Source: SAR92 clade bacterium H455 (GTDB lineage: Bacteria; Pseudomonadota; Gammaproteobacteria; Pseudomonadales; Porticoccaceae). Taken from it: 64,000 bases of DNA. Within the stretch, counting starts at the first letter, position 1, and each line of letters starts with the position of its first letter. Position numbers and translations under genes: made by a program. Below are positions 1 to 9,074 of the stretch, one piece after another. The DNA is taken from NCBI GenBank assembly GCA_024802545.1, contig CP103416.1, forward strand, positions 2,542,001-2,606,000, given 5' to 3'. The notes below the pieces were generated by a model that was given only the letters and a program-made list of their open reading frames with translations, had not been told where the DNA came from and did not search any database.

Positions 1-657
1 CAATTTAATTAAATAGGCTTGTGGCACATAGCCCTGCTCAGCAGCTTGCTTAATGTCGGCATCCGATGCAGCGCGATGTTGCACTACACCGAGCACGCCA
101 CCTTTTTTTAAAACACGGTTAAATGCCTTATAAGCTTGCTCTATGCCACCGTAGCGTATCCAGTTATGGCTGTTTCTGAAGGTCAGGACCATATCCTGAG
201 AACCATTGGCAATCTTGGTTAGGTATCCTTCATTTTCGAAGACTTCAGTCTTAACTTGCCCGTAGACCTCAGGGCTTGCCTCCAACTTGGCTATATATCG
301 ATTGTGCACATTGCGCATATAGTCAGAGGGGTTATCGGCACCAAAGCTGGCTACGGTTAACTGGCCTTGATCTTTTAAGATCGGCGCCAGAACTTCGCTG
401 TACCAACCGCCGCCAGGAAGTATTTCAAGCACCTTCATAGCCGGCTTTATGCCAAAAAAAATCAGCGTCTCTTTGGGGTGGCGCTGGCTATCCCGAGCCC
501 TGTTTTTGTCACTGCGGTGATCACCGGCAATAGCATTATCAATCACTCGGCTGACTGCTGATTCAGAACTAGAAACTGCATTGGCATTGAGCGATAACAA
601 TGAAAATGTAATCGCCAGTAGCAACGTTAACCTCGTCGTCTTCGTATTTTTTTTCAT
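1..657 (-). CDS. Secreted class I SAM-dependent methyltransferase-like protein (3' end outside window)
   Basis: An open frame runs from an ATG at 657 to the left edge without a stop, so the C-terminus is missing. The first ~27 residues (basic start, then a run rich in Leu, Ile and Phe, ending in ANA) look like a Sec signal peptide. The mature part contains VLEILPGGGWYSEVLAP, the glycine-rich SAM-binding loop of class I methyltransferases, and later a QDMVLTFRNSHNW stretch at the motif IV position. Exported proteins of this fold are common in gammaproteobacteria and their substrate is unknown; some may not be enzymes. It is a neighbour of mucD in the same direction with a 76-bp gap. Confident about the fold, not about function. 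Confidence 0.75.
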   Translation of the reverse strand, partial: MKKNTKTTRLTLLLAITFSLLSLNANAVSSSESAVSRVIDNAIAGDHRSDKNRARDSQRHPKETLIFFGIKPAMKVLEILPGGGWYSEVLAPILKDQGQLTVASFGADNPSDYMRNVHNRYIAKLEASPEVYGQVKTEVFENEGYLTKIANGSQDMVLTFRNSHNWIRYGGIEQAYKAFNRVLKKGGVLGVVQHRAASDADIKQAAEQGYVPQAYLIKL

Positions 658-733
658 ACCTGATGTTCCTGTTAAGGGTTAATTTTCATTCACTATCGCA
701 GATTTAACATCAGTCTAGTACTGCGCGAGCAAT

Positions 734-2116
734 TTACTTATCCAAAATGATAGTCCGCGAAATCGCTCTACCCTGACGATAGAAGCGGATTAATACCGGC
801 GTATCCAGAGGTAATTCTCGAACTACCTGAGCGTACTCATCGCCGTCATCAATACGACTGTAGCCAAGCTGCAAGATCACGTCGCCACGATTTAAGCCCG
901 ACTCTGAGCCAGCAGAATCTGGCGAAACCTGCTCTATAACCACGCCGCCGCGAATACCCAGAGAGCTCATTTCACGATCACTGAGATCGGCAACTACCAG
1001 ACCCAGACGGTCGCTGCCATCGCTAGCACCGGCGACACTAGAATCACCACTATCAAGGCGTCCGATTTGGATGGTTAATTTCTTTAATTTGCCCTTGCGG
1101 TAAAGTTCCACCGGAGCCTTTTTTTCTGGAGCCAGCATACCGACAACATGGGGTAAATCACCAGAGTCAATAATCCGCTGCTTGTTAAACCGCACGATTA
1201 CATCACCCGGCTTAATGCCACCTTTGTCTGCTGGACTATCTGGCTCAACAGCATTGATTAGTGCGCCCTGAGGTCGGTCCAGCTCCAGTGATCGAGCTAA
1301 ATCTTTATCCACATCCTGAATCACCACACCAAGCCAGCCGCGCTGCACTTCGCCATTTTCCATAAGCTGTTCTATAACACCGACGGCGACACTGGTAGGA
1401 ATAGCAAAAGAGAGGCCAATAGAGCCCCCGGAGCGGGAATAGATCTGCGAGTTAATACCTACCACTTCGCCGTCCAGATTAAACAGTGGGCCACCGGAAT
1501 TGCCCGGATTAATCGCCACATCAGTCTGAATAAAGGGCACATAATTTTCCCCTTTTTCAGTGGGAATACTGCGCCCTATGGCACTGACAATGCCGACGCT
1601 AGCGGAATAGTCGAGACCAAAGGGAGAGCCTATGGCCAGCACCCATTCACCGACCTTAAGCTGGTCTGGCGCGGCCAGTTTAAGAGCCGGCAAATTATCC
1701 GCCTCGATCTTGAGCAGGGCGAGATCTGAGCGACGATCTTTGCCCACCACTGTGGCTGTAAATTCACGTCGGTCAGAAAAGCGCACAACAATCTCATCGG
1801 CACCATCGATTACATGGTGATTGGTAATAATGTAGCCATCTTCGGAGATCACAAAGCCCGAACCCATGGCCATTACTGGGCGCTGGGTTTGCGGTCGCTG
1901 GCGCTGCTGAAATAGATCGCGAAAGATTTCTGGGATCTGGCCCGGCGCCATCTGCGCCGACTTACTTTTGCGGGCCTTCTGCACCGTATTGATTTTCACC
2001 ACTGCGGCAGAGGAATCTTCAACTAATTCAGTGAAGTCAGGCAGCTGGGCAACTGCACTGAGCGGGTTAAAAACAAGACATACAAAGGAAGTAACAAGCA
2101 AAAGTCTTTTAAGCAC
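734..2116 (-). CDS. mucD: Periplasmic serine endoprotease, DegP/MucD type
   Basis: 460-residue HtrA-family protease that degrades misfolded periplasmic proteins and tunes the sigma-E/AlgU envelope stress response. An N-terminal signal peptide ends near residue 23 (AVA-Q). The trypsin-like domain shows the catalytic triad His101 (in TNHHVIDG), Asp131 (RRSDLALL) and Ser207 (GNSGGP). Two PDZ domains follow at about residues 255-350 and 365-455. The length fits MucD/DegQ. It is the last gene of the rpoE-rseA-rseB-rseC-mucD group, separated from rseC by about 250 bp in which I see no gene and no clear sigma-E promoter. The order matches the Pseudomonas algU-mucA-mucB-mucC-mucD cluster. Confidence 0.95.
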   Translation of the reverse strand: MLKRLLLVTSFVCLVFNPLSAVAQLPDFTELVEDSSAAVVKINTVQKARKSKSAQMAPGQIPEIFRDLFQQRQRPQTQRPVMAMGSGFVISEDGYIITNHHVIDGADEIVVRFSDRREFTATVVGKDRRSDLALLKIEADNLPALKLAAPDQLKVGEWVLAIGSPFGLDYSASVGIVSAIGRSIPTEKGENYVPFIQTDVAINPGNSGGPLFNLDGEVVGINSQIYSRSGGSIGLSFAIPTSVAVGVIEQLMENGEVQRGWLGVVIQDVDKDLARSLELDRPQGALINAVEPDSPADKGGIKPGDVIVRFNKQRIIDSGDLPHVVGMLAPEKKAPVELYRKGKLKKLTIQIGRLDSGDSSVAGASDGSDRLGLVVADLSDREMSSLGIRGGVVIEQVSPDSAGSESGLNRGDVILQLGYSRIDDGDEYAQVVRELPLDTPVLIRFYRQGRAISRTIILDK

Positions 2117-2363
2117 GAAGTGTTCTCCAAAAATTAATTTAATGTTTCACTGCCAATCAAAACAATCTTTCTCAAATAGCATAGACAACTTAGAGTACGG
2201 CAGGAGTTGGAATTTCGATTTTCAAATAGTGGTTGTTGGGCAAGGCTTTAGCCGATCAAAGTGAGATAACTTTGGGGGCCTGAATAGATCAGACAGCAGA
2301 GTTAAAAAATAGTTAGCGCTTGTTACAACTCTTCTTTTAAATAAGGGCTACCGAACAATTCGC

Positions 2364-2837
2364 TCAATGTTGAAAATTGAGAATATTGGGCTGGATCTGT
2401 TCTTCCATAAGAACAGGATTAAAGCGCACATCATCGCGCTTTCTCACACTGTGAAGGTTAACCAGTAGGCCACCTAACAACAGCCCGCCAAAGGCACCAC
2501 CAACCGCCTGCCAGTCACTGTCAGAAAACAGCCAGGCGCCACCTATAGCAGTAAAAATTGGCAGTAGATAAACCAACAGAGAGGCCATTACGATAATGTC
2601 TTCGGGAATGCCTATGGTCACTGACTGGCCCACGGTGAATTCCTCCGAGGACCGCTTGTTGCGCAACACCCGGATGCTAACAGTCTTGCCCGCCAGCTTA
2701 GAGAGGAATTTTTGCCCACAGCCCTTCTCCGCCACACAGACTTCACAGGCGGACTTTTGAATTGTCTCAACCCAGAGGCCATCGGACTCAACCGCAACAA
2801 CAACGCCAGTTTCAAGAATCATATAAAGGCGCCGCAC
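2364..2837 (-). CDS. rseC: Positive regulator of sigma-E, RseC/MucC family
   Basis: 157-residue inner-membrane protein. The N-terminal soluble part carries the family's cysteine cluster (CEVCVAEKGCG, about residues 31-41). Two hydrophobic segments (about 85-105 and 110-127) anchor it, and the C-terminus is polar. In other gammaproteobacteria RseC modulates RseA/RseB signalling and is also linked to SoxR reduction and Rnf-type electron transfer. The gene abuts rseB (shared base at 2837), so translation is probably coupled. The alternative ATG two codons downstream of the chosen MRR start would give nearly the same protein. Confidence 0.9.
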   Translation of the reverse strand: MRRLYMILETGVVVAVESDGLWVETIQKSACEVCVAEKGCGQKFLSKLAGKTVSIRVLRNKRSSEEFTVGQSVTIGIPEDIIVMASLLVYLLPIFTAIGGAWLFSDSDWQAVGGAFGGLLLGGLLVNLHSVRKRDDVRFNPVLMEEQIQPNILNFQH

Positions 2838-3838
2838 TAGGGTAGAGGTGACATTGATGAGGATGGAGAGGTAGTGAGCGAGACGGCACTGGCAATTTGA
2901 TTTGCCGTGGCGCGAGGAATTTCACCCACCACGCAGATGGCATATTCCTGATTATTGATGTCCGCCTTGGTCAGCACCGCAACAGTGGCCCCCAGATGGG
3001 CATCTATGGACGGTAGTGTGCGCCCTTTATCTATATCGATAAACACTGAGAAAACCGCCAGCCCATCGGTAAACATCATCGACTCCTGACCGTCTATATC
3101 GGCGACTTTATGAGACGCCATAACGAATCCAGGCGGCAGCCACTGAGTGCTCCAATTGGACGCGGAAGTGATAATTTGACGGTTGTCGTCAACACAGTTG
3201 CTTTGATCCAGAGCAACATCATCAAAGTCGCTAGCCTCTAAATCGAATCCCAAGTCGGCCAGAGACCCGCCAATACTGATATCGACAAACTGAAAACGCT
3301 CAAGGGGCTTGCCGGCATGACTCATAAGCACTGATTGCAGCAACAGACCAGACTCTTTATCTATGGCAACAACATAGCCGTAGCGATGCTTATCTCTGGG
3401 TAGTACATGTACCATCACCACGCGGCGATTGGCTATACGCCCCTCACCCTTGATATGAAACTCGTAGAAGTCCTCTAGGCGAGCGTAACTCTGATCATTT
3501 ATTCTGTAGGCGCTGCCGCGCAGCAACATATCACCAGTGCGCAGACAGTCGACATTGTCGGAGCGGCGCAGGGCATTGCGCTGGGCGCCATCCATATGCT
3601 GAATACGCTCGTAGATTTGCCCATCTTGAACCCCGTGAGTTAGTTTAACGCTGGTTAAATTACCACGGTACTCATAGGTAAATAGTCCCTGATAGCTTAG
3701 TTCTCGCGAGGCTTTGGCCATTTTCGACATCAGATCATGAGCCGATTCCATCGGCGCCGCAAATAATGGTCCATGTAGCAAAACGGCGGCTACTAGAGCC
3801 GCCACTTTGATTTTTTTAACTAATCTTAAAAACACCAT
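2837..3838 (-). CDS. rseB: Periplasmic sigma-E regulatory protein RseB/MucB
   Basis: 333-residue periplasmic protein that binds RseA and protects it from cleavage, and senses mislocalised lipids or lipoproteins. A basic, hydrophobic signal peptide covers about residues 1-28 (cleavage near LFA-AP). The LolA-like N-terminal domain (about 30-210) contains the conserved SYQGLFTYEY stretch. The smaller C-terminal domain (about 225-320) binds the anti-sigma factor. The gene lies 9 bp downstream of rseA and touches rseC, consistent with one operon. Confidence 0.93.
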   Translation of the reverse strand: MVFLRLVKKIKVAALVAAVLLHGPLFAAPMESAHDLMSKMAKASRELSYQGLFTYEYRGNLTSVKLTHGVQDGQIYERIQHMDGAQRNALRRSDNVDCLRTGDMLLRGSAYRINDQSYARLEDFYEFHIKGEGRIANRRVVMVHVLPRDKHRYGYVVAIDKESGLLLQSVLMSHAGKPLERFQFVDISIGGSLADLGFDLEASDFDDVALDQSNCVDDNRQIITSASNWSTQWLPPGFVMASHKVADIDGQESMMFTDGLAVFSVFIDIDKGRTLPSIDAHLGATVAVLTKADINNQEYAICVVGEIPRATANQIASAVSLTTSPSSSMSPLP

Positions 3839-3847
3839 TATTGCGAT

Positions 3848-4516
3848 TTATTCCTTTTTGGCTGCCGCCTCGGCTTCATTTAAGCGAGCAAATGGCAACA
3901 TTCCCTGATTACTGTTCAAGGCCGCATGATTCGAGTGCTTGGCCATCACATCATTCATATAAGCTCGCAGTTGAGCTTCCGAATAATTGCGCTCAGTCTT
4001 CTGGCGAACTTCAATAACCGGGGTGACAAACCGTGAACTCTTATTATTGCCGCCGGCACTGACTGTGCGAGCGTTAATAACGGGCTGAAAACCTGAGGGA
4101 AACTGTATAGCCGGCCCAGAATTCTCGTCATTGACCTGCTCAACACCGGCAAACTCGGATACTGGAGCAATGGCGTCCAAGGGACTGTTGAGCTGCTGGA
4201 CACCAAGCACCGCGACCAGAGCAACCGATGCCGCTATCGCAAAGCGCCCAGCAGATCCGGCAAATACTGCAATAGGGCTCCGGCGATGAGCTGGCTCTGC
4301 ATCTATAGCTGCAGAAATAGCCGCTGAATAATCAATTGAGGAAATCGCCGCATCACCTTTAATCGCAGAAGAAACCATATGGTAGCGCTTCCACTTATCG
4401 CGCAGCTCAGAGCCTTCAGAGACCTCTTTAAGCAGGCGGTGCAGTTCCATGTCGGTAGCCTCTCCATCCATTAGGGCGGAGAGTGATTGATCTAAGCGTT
4501 CTTTGTGATCGCTCAT
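3848..4516 (-). CDS. rseA: Anti-sigma-E factor RseA/MucA
   Basis: 222-residue single-pass inner-membrane anti-sigma factor. The N-terminal cytoplasmic anti-sigma domain (residues 1 to about 75, with SLSALMDGEATDMELHRLL) binds RpoE. A transmembrane helix lies at about 90-108 (FAIAASVALVAVLGV). The periplasmic part (about 110-222) would contact RseB and be cleaved by DegS/RseP-type proteases under envelope stress. It sits directly between rpoE and rseB, the conserved order. Length and domain layout are normal, with no sign of the truncations seen in mucoid Pseudomonas isolates. Confidence 0.93.
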   Translation of the reverse strand: MSDHKERLDQSLSALMDGEATDMELHRLLKEVSEGSELRDKWKRYHMVSSAIKGDAAISSIDYSAAISAAIDAEPAHRRSPIAVFAGSAGRFAIAASVALVAVLGVQQLNSPLDAIAPVSEFAGVEQVNDENSGPAIQFPSGFQPVINARTVSAGGNNKSSRFVTPVIEVRQKTERNYSEAQLRAYMNDVMAKHSNHAALNSNQGMLPFARLNEAEAAAKKE

Positions 4517-4630
4517 TAATTTACCTCGTAAACGCGAAAATTATCTGCATTGGAGAGTGCCGTGGCACTGGCGCAGGTTTGCTTATAGTGAGGGTAAGAC
4601 CCATGTTTGTAAAAAAGGTTCATCATTCTT

Positions 4631-5221
4631 TTACTGACCCTCAACTAATTCAATCACTCGCGCATCAATTGCTTCTCTACCGCGAAAAATACGCGATCTA
4701 ATGGTACCCACTGGGCAGTCCATAACCGCGGCAATATCTTCATAGCTAAGCCCTTCGTATTCACGCAGAGTCACCGCTGTACGCAGATCCTCTGGCAATT
4801 CAATAATAGCCTGATTGATCGCCACTTCAAGTTGATCGCGAAACAGCTGATTCTCAGGCGAACTATGGTCTTTAAGCTCATCGCTGCCAGAATAATACTC
4901 TGCATCGTCGAGATCAACATCTGAGGATGGTGGTCTTCTGCTGCGCGCCACCAAATAGTTTTTTGCCGTATTCACGGCAATGCGATAGAGCCAAGTATAA
5001 AACTGGCTGTCGCCACGGAACTTGGGCAGTGCGCGGTAGGCCTTTATAAAAGCCTCCTGCACTACGTCTCGCACCTCATCGCTATCGCGAATAAACCGCG
5101 CCACAATGGCATGTACTTTATATTGATATTTTAGAACCAGTAGATCAAAAGCACGTTTATCGCCTTTCTGAACTCTGACAACCAATTGCTGGTCAGTGGG
5201 TTCTGTTTTTTGTTCTGTCAT
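4631..5221 (-). CDS. rpoE: Extracytoplasmic-stress sigma factor RpoE/AlgU
   Basis: 196-residue ECF sigma factor that directs RNA polymerase to envelope-stress promoters. Region 2 (about residues 20-90) includes DEVRDVVQEAFIKAYRALPKF and TWLYRIAVNTAKN. Region 4 (about 130-185) has LPEDLRTAVTLREYEGLSYEDIA and the helix-turn-helix ending in VGTIRSRIFRGREAI. It heads the rpoE-rseA-rseB-rseC-mucD group and is divergent from nadB, the arrangement found in E. coli and Pseudomonas. A sigma-E type promoter lies upstream at 5306-5333, so positive autoregulation is likely. Confidence 0.96.
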   Translation of the reverse strand: MTEQKTEPTDQQLVVRVQKGDKRAFDLLVLKYQYKVHAIVARFIRDSDEVRDVVQEAFIKAYRALPKFRGDSQFYTWLYRIAVNTAKNYLVARSRRPPSSDVDLDDAEYYSGSDELKDHSSPENQLFRDQLEVAINQAIIELPEDLRTAVTLREYEGLSYEDIAAVMDCPVGTIRSRIFRGREAIDARVIELVEGQ

Positions 5222-5305
5222 CTAGCAATCCATTTATCCTGCAAATCCAGTTTATTATCTTTGCATGCCACATTCATAATGCGCTTAAAGTTAACCCCAA
5301 TCATA

Positions 5306-5333
5306 GACAGACCGCTAGGTCTCGATTTAGTTC
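5306..5333 (-). promoter_or_regulatory. Sigma-E (AlgU) type promoter of rpoE
   Basis: On the minus strand GAACTA (5328-5333), a 16-bp spacer and TCTGTC (5306-5311) match the AlgU/RpoE consensus GAACTT-N16-TCTGA closely. It lies about 85 bp upstream of the rpoE start codon. A sigma-70-like TATACT at 5350-5355 on the other strand probably serves nadB. Confidence 0.7.
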
Positions 5334-5387
5334 GCTTGGGACTTTGGCTTATACTATCATGCTGCGTCAACCTATTGTGGCCAGCAA

Positions 5388-7022
5388 ATGAAACCAACCA
5401 ATTTATATGATGTGCTGATTATTGGCAGTGGCGCTGCAGGTCTAACCGTCGCCCTGCAGCTAGACCCAAGTCTGCGCGTCGCACTTATCAGTAAAGCCAC
5501 TCTGCAAGGCGGTGCCTCTTGGTTAGCCCAGGGCGGCATAGCCGCAGTTATCGACAAAGATGATAGCGCTGAAGCCCATATAGCCGACACCCTAACGGCA
5601 GGCGCCGGACTCTGCCACGAAGACGCAGTGCGCTTTGTAGTTGAAAATGGCCCCAAGGCGGTGCATTGGCTAATCGACAGTGGTGTCGACTTTACTAAGG
5701 AAGAGGCTGAGGAAAATGGAGAGGCGAGCTACCACCTCACCCAGGAAGGCGGTCACAGCCACCGCCGTATTTTGCATACAGCAGATGCCACTGGCAAGGA
5801 AATCACCGGCACCTTAGTTGAGCGTGCACTGGCCGCCAGCAATGTGCAAATCTTTGAGTATCACTGTGCCGTCGACCTGGTCACTCAGGCCGACAAAAGC
5901 TCCCGTAAAATTCGCTGCACCGGCGCCTATATTCTCGATATCAATAACGGTGACGTTGAACTGCTGCAGGCTAAGAGTGTTGTCCTGGCATCCGGCGGTG
6001 CCAGCAAGACCTACCTTTACACCAGTAATCCAGATGGTGCCAGCGGTGACGGCATAGCTATGGCTTGGCGTCGCGGCTGTCGCGTCGGCAATCTTGAGTT
6101 CAATCAGTTCCACCCTACTTGCCTCTATCATCCCAAGGCCAAGTCGTTCTTGATTACTGAGGCACTGCGTGGTGAAGGAGCCATTCTTAAGCTGCCTGAC
6201 GGCACGCCATTTATGCACAACTTTCATGCCGATGCCGAGCTAGCCCCCAGGGATGTGGTCGCTCGAGCCATAGATCACGAAATGAAACGCCTCGGCAGTG
6301 ACTGTCTCTACTTGGATATCAGCCACAAGCCTGCTGAATTTATTATTGAGCACTTCCCTACTGTTCATAAGCGCTGTCTTGAATTTGGTATCGACATCAC
6401 TACTACTCCTATCCCCATAGTTCCCGCAGCTCATTACACCTGTGGCGGCATTGTCGTGAATACCAAAGGCCAAACTGATCTGCGCAACCTCTACGCCATT
6501 GGCGAGAGCGCCTTTACCGGACTCCATGGTGCCAATCGCATGGCCAGCAATTCGCTATTGGAATGTTTAGTCTATGCCCAGGCCGCAGCCACTGAAATCA
6601 ATCAGCTCAACGGCAAGATTCCCGAGCCGGACTTTGTGCGTCCCTGGGATGAATCTCAGGTTGAGTACTCTGATGAGAATGTGGTGATCTCCCACAACTG
6701 GGATGAGCTGCGACGCTTTATGTGGGATTACGTGGGCATTGTGCGCACCGACAAACGCCTTCAACGGGCTCAGCACCGCATTAACTTGCTGCAAAAAGAG
6801 ATTCAGGAATACTACAGCAACTACAAGGTCGGCCGTGATCTGCTAGAACTGCGCAATCTGGCCACAGTGGCGGAATTGATTATTAGCTGCGCCCTGCAGC
6901 GCAAAGAGAGTCGCGGCCTGCACTACACACTGGACTATCCCAAACTAGCACCGATCGCCAAAGATACTATTTTAGTGCCGATTAATTTTGCCGGTCAGGA
7001 TGTGATTATCAATCTCGACTAG
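5388..7022 (+). CDS. nadB: L-aspartate oxidase
   Basis: 544-residue FAD enzyme that oxidises L-aspartate to iminoaspartate, the first step of de novo NAD synthesis with quinolinate synthase NadA. The N-terminal FAD-binding loop is [12 protein letters not shown] (about residues 8-19). Succinate dehydrogenase-family signatures include [10 protein letters not shown], the RDVVARAI segment and HYTCGGI. A helical C-terminal domain follows from about 430. Length is typical (about 535-545). It is divergent from rpoE across about 170 bp, as in E. coli. Confidence 0.96.
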   Translation: MKPTNLYDVLIIGSGAAGLTVALQLDPSLRVALISKATLQGGASWLAQGGIAAVIDKDDSAEAHIADTLTAGAGLCHEDAVRFVVENGPKAVHWLIDSGVDFTKEEAEENGEASYHLTQEGGHSHRRILHTADATGKEITGTLVERALAASNVQIFEYHCAVDLVTQADKSSRKIRCTGAYILDINNGDVELLQAKSVVLASGGASKTYLYTSNPDGASGDGIAMAWRRGCRVGNLEFNQFHPTCLYHPKAKSFLITEALRGEGAILKLPDGTPFMHNFHADAELAPRDVVARAIDHEMKRLGSDCLYLDISHKPAEFIIEHFPTVHKRCLEFGIDITTTPIPIVPAAHYTCGGIVVNTKGQTDLRNLYAIGESAFTGLHGANRMASNSLLECLVYAQAAATEINQLNGKIPEPDFVRPWDESQVEYSDENVVISHNWDELRRFMWDYVGIVRTDKRLQRAQHRINLLQKEIQEYYSNYKVGRDLLELRNLATVAELIISCALQRKESRGLHYTLDYPKLAPIAKDTILVPINFAGQDVIINLD

Positions 7023-7026
7023 CCTC

Positions 7027-7455
7027 CTAATTAAAAGCTCGCCGGACCAACACCACGCGCAACATTCTATGTTGCGATGTTGAAAGGCTATCTCGGGGAA
7101 GTACTCGAACTATTTGCCGCCCCTGAGGCAGCTTAAAATACGCGATCACCAGATGCCGAGTAACGAACTGGGTTGGCGCCAGCACCAGTTGCACCGTCTC
7201 CGATGCAGATCGCAAACACCAACGGTCTTCGCTAGCATCCAGCAATATCAGCTTCTCAGGGCTCTGCCCGCGGTAGTCCACAATCAGCCAGCAGGCGGCC
7301 AAGCCAAGGCAGAGTAAACCGCTTATCTTGGCCCAGACTAATAGCGGCAACAGAGCCATTAGTACAGCGGCTAGGACAACGAGAACCAACCGTGCACTAA
7401 GATAATAAAATGATGGACTAAGCTGAAACTCAGCCGAGTTGGGGACGGGACTCAT
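7027..7455 (-). CDS. YgfX/CptA family membrane protein
   Basis: 142-residue small inner-membrane protein with two adjacent hydrophobic segments (about residues 23-45 and 46-62) followed by a soluble C-terminal part, the layout of the YgfX family. It overlaps the end of sdhE by about 26 bp, and this sdhE-ygfX pairing is conserved in gammaproteobacteria. E. coli YgfX was described as a toxin acting on cytoskeletal proteins, but sdhE is now known to be an SDH assembly factor, so the toxin-antitoxin reading is doubtful. Family assigned mainly from size, topology and context. Confidence 0.7.
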   Translation of the reverse strand: MSPVPNSAEFQLSPSFYYLSARLVLVVLAAVLMALLPLLVWAKISGLLCLGLAACWLIVDYRGQSPEKLILLDASEDRWCLRSASETVQLVLAPTQFVTRHLVIAYFKLPQGRQIVRVLPRDSLSTSQHRMLRVVLVRRAFN

Positions 7456-7675
7456 GGATGATCTGCACTATCCTTTGCATATCTGGGCTATCCGGCGACT
7501 GGCGCTTCATCAGCCACATGAACAGAGACTGATCTTCACTCTCCAGCAATACCTCAAAGCGCAACTGATCAGCTTCTTCGAGAGTCTCGTAAAAGTTCTC
7601 AACAAAAGGCTCAAGAATCAGGTCGAGTTCTAACATGCCGCGGCGACAAGCCCAGCGCAAACGATTTTTATTCAT
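7430..7675 (-). CDS. sdhE: Succinate dehydrogenase flavinylation factor SdhE
   Basis: 81-residue cytosolic protein that helps attach FAD covalently to SdhA. The diagnostic RGMLELD motif (RGxxE, residues 12-18) is present and length is typical. It overlaps the following ygfX-like gene, indicating co-translation. It is divergent from ygfZ, a frequent neighbour in gammaproteobacteria. Confidence 0.92.
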   Translation of the reverse strand: MNKNRLRWACRRGMLELDLILEPFVENFYETLEEADQLRFEVLLESEDQSLFMWLMKRQSPDSPDMQRIVQIIHESRPQLG

Positions 7676-7748
7676 AGCTAATCAATCATTGTTTTAAAGC
7701 CACATTATAAGAGACAATCATCCAATAACCTACAGAGTAGACAAAGGA

Positions 7749-8516
7749 TTGACCATGACTCAGCAAACTTATTCCAGGAATGAGTCTGGGAGCAGCACGG
7801 CAGTGCGCAGCTACATTAAATTATCCGGCCCAGACAGCAGCGCGTTTTTGCAAGGCCAGGTCACCTGCGATATGAACAGTCTCAGTCCATCAAACAGTGT
7901 TGACGGCGCACACTGCACCCCCAAAGGGCGCATGGTGTTTCTATTTACCGCCCACAGCGACGCAGAAGGCGACATTATATTAGAGGTCCACCCCTCGGTA
8001 ATGGATAGCGCCCTCGCCAGCCTAAAAAAATATGCCGTATTTTTCAAAACTGAAATTACTGACGTCAGCGACAGCTATTTAAGCAGCCTGACCCCACTAT
8101 CGGATCTAGAGCGACTGCGTGCAGGCCGTGCCGAAGTGGTTGCCGAGACCGTCGAAATGTTTATTCCCCAGATGCTCAATCTCGATGCTCTGGGATATAT
8201 CAACTTTAAGAAAGGCTGTTATACCGGCCAAGAAATTGTTGCCCGGGCACATTATCGCGGTGCAGTGAAACGTCGCATGCATCATCTGGCGCTAGCCACC
8301 GATCTAGTGCCCAGCCCCGGCGACGAGATCAAAAACAGTGATGGCAAAAGCATTGGCAATATTGCCAGTGCAGTTAGAGCCGACGATGGCAAAGTTGAAA
8401 TACTAGCGGTGCTTAACGACAAATACAGCGATGCCACTGAAATGCAGATTGGCGGCCAAGCCCTCACTGCAGTTACCCACCTGCCCCTGCCCTACGAGAT
8501 TCCAGCCAGCCTGTGA
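7749..8516 (+). CDS. ygfZ: Folate-binding protein YgfZ (Fe-S cluster / tRNA modification)
   Basis: 255-residue member of the GcvT-like YgfZ/COG0354 family, which binds tetrahydrofolate and supports repair or assembly of certain 4Fe-4S enzymes such as MiaB. The family signature KGCYTGQEIVAR (about residues 156-167) with the conserved cysteine is intact. An ATG at 7755 (MTQQ) is an equally plausible start two codons in. Its stop overlaps the GTG start of the next gene. Confidence 0.9.
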   Translation: MTMTQQTYSRNESGSSTAVRSYIKLSGPDSSAFLQGQVTCDMNSLSPSNSVDGAHCTPKGRMVFLFTAHSDAEGDIILEVHPSVMDSALASLKKYAVFFKTEITDVSDSYLSSLTPLSDLERLRAGRAEVVAETVEMFIPQMLNLDALGYINFKKGCYTGQEIVARAHYRGAVKRRMHHLALATDLVPSPGDEIKNSDGKSIGNIASAVRADDGKVEILAVLNDKYSDATEMQIGGQALTAVTHLPLPYEIPASL

Positions 8517-8929
8517 GTAACTTATTGGGCTGGGCAACGGATCATCAGCAACTGCTGGTCTGGGCGGGAGTTATCTCGCTTATAGTCTTTATACTCAGTC
8601 TATTATCACTGCCTTGGTTAGTATCACAGATTCCCGAAGATTATTTTTTGCCGAAAAAGCGCCAGCCCGCAGAGTGGAAACATCTGCATCCAGCTATTCG
8701 ACTGCTGGCTTTAATGGGCAAGAATTTGATTGGTTATGCTTTGATAGTAGCCGGCTTATTAATGTTATTTTTGCCGGGCCAGGGACTTCTTACTCTGGTG
8801 ATGGGGCTGCTGTTGGTGGACTACCCAGGAAAGTTTAGATTGGAACGCAAGCTGGTTAAAACCCCGGCGATTTTCAATAGCCTCAACTGGCTGCGCAAGA
8901 AAGCAAAGAAGCCGCCGCTGGTAATCTGA
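8513..8929 (+). CDS. Small membrane protein, PGPGW-like family
   Basis: 138-residue protein starting at a GTG that overlaps the ygfZ stop (GTGA), so translation is coupled. Three hydrophobic segments (about residues 15-40, 65-80, 85-103) are seen. The short LFLPGQGLLTLVMGLLLVDYPG stretch resembles the Pro-Gly motif of the PGPGW transmembrane family, and the tail is strongly basic. No enzymatic motif is visible and the function is unknown. Family assignment is by motif resemblance only. Confidence 0.7.
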   Translation: MSNLLGWATDHQQLLVWAGVISLIVFILSLLSLPWLVSQIPEDYFLPKKRQPAEWKHLHPAIRLLALMGKNLIGYALIVAGLLMLFLPGQGLLTLVMGLLLVDYPGKFRLERKLVKTPAIFNSLNWLRKKAKKPPLVI

Positions 8930-8943
8930 GGTGCCGACTGATT

Positions 8944-9044
8944 GAGATCCCTCCACTGCGGTCGGGATGACAACATATGATGACAAACTGGAGCGGCCGG
9001 AATAACAACATATTACGTCATCCTGAGAGAAGCCGAAGGATCTC
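8944..9044. repeat. REP-like inverted repeat pair
   Basis: Two related elements in opposite orientation: 8944-8971 (GAGATCCC...GGGATGAC) and 9017-9044 (GTCATCCT...GGATCTC). They belong to the same family as the elements at 13.85, 15.7-16.9 and 60.7 kb. They lie between the ygfZ operon and the convergent MFS gene. Confidence 0.75.
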
Positions 9045-9074
9045 CATCAGCCCACTCAATACCCCCAACATCCC

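Noticed and set aside
5814-6527. Long minus-strand frames opposite nadB
   Set aside because: Shadow frames of a clearly coding gene; no domain features.
7027-7675. CptA/CptB toxin-antitoxin reading of the ygfX/sdhE pair
   Set aside because: The RGxxE protein is the established SDH flavinylation factor SdhE; the toxin role of YgfX is not supported by this sequence.
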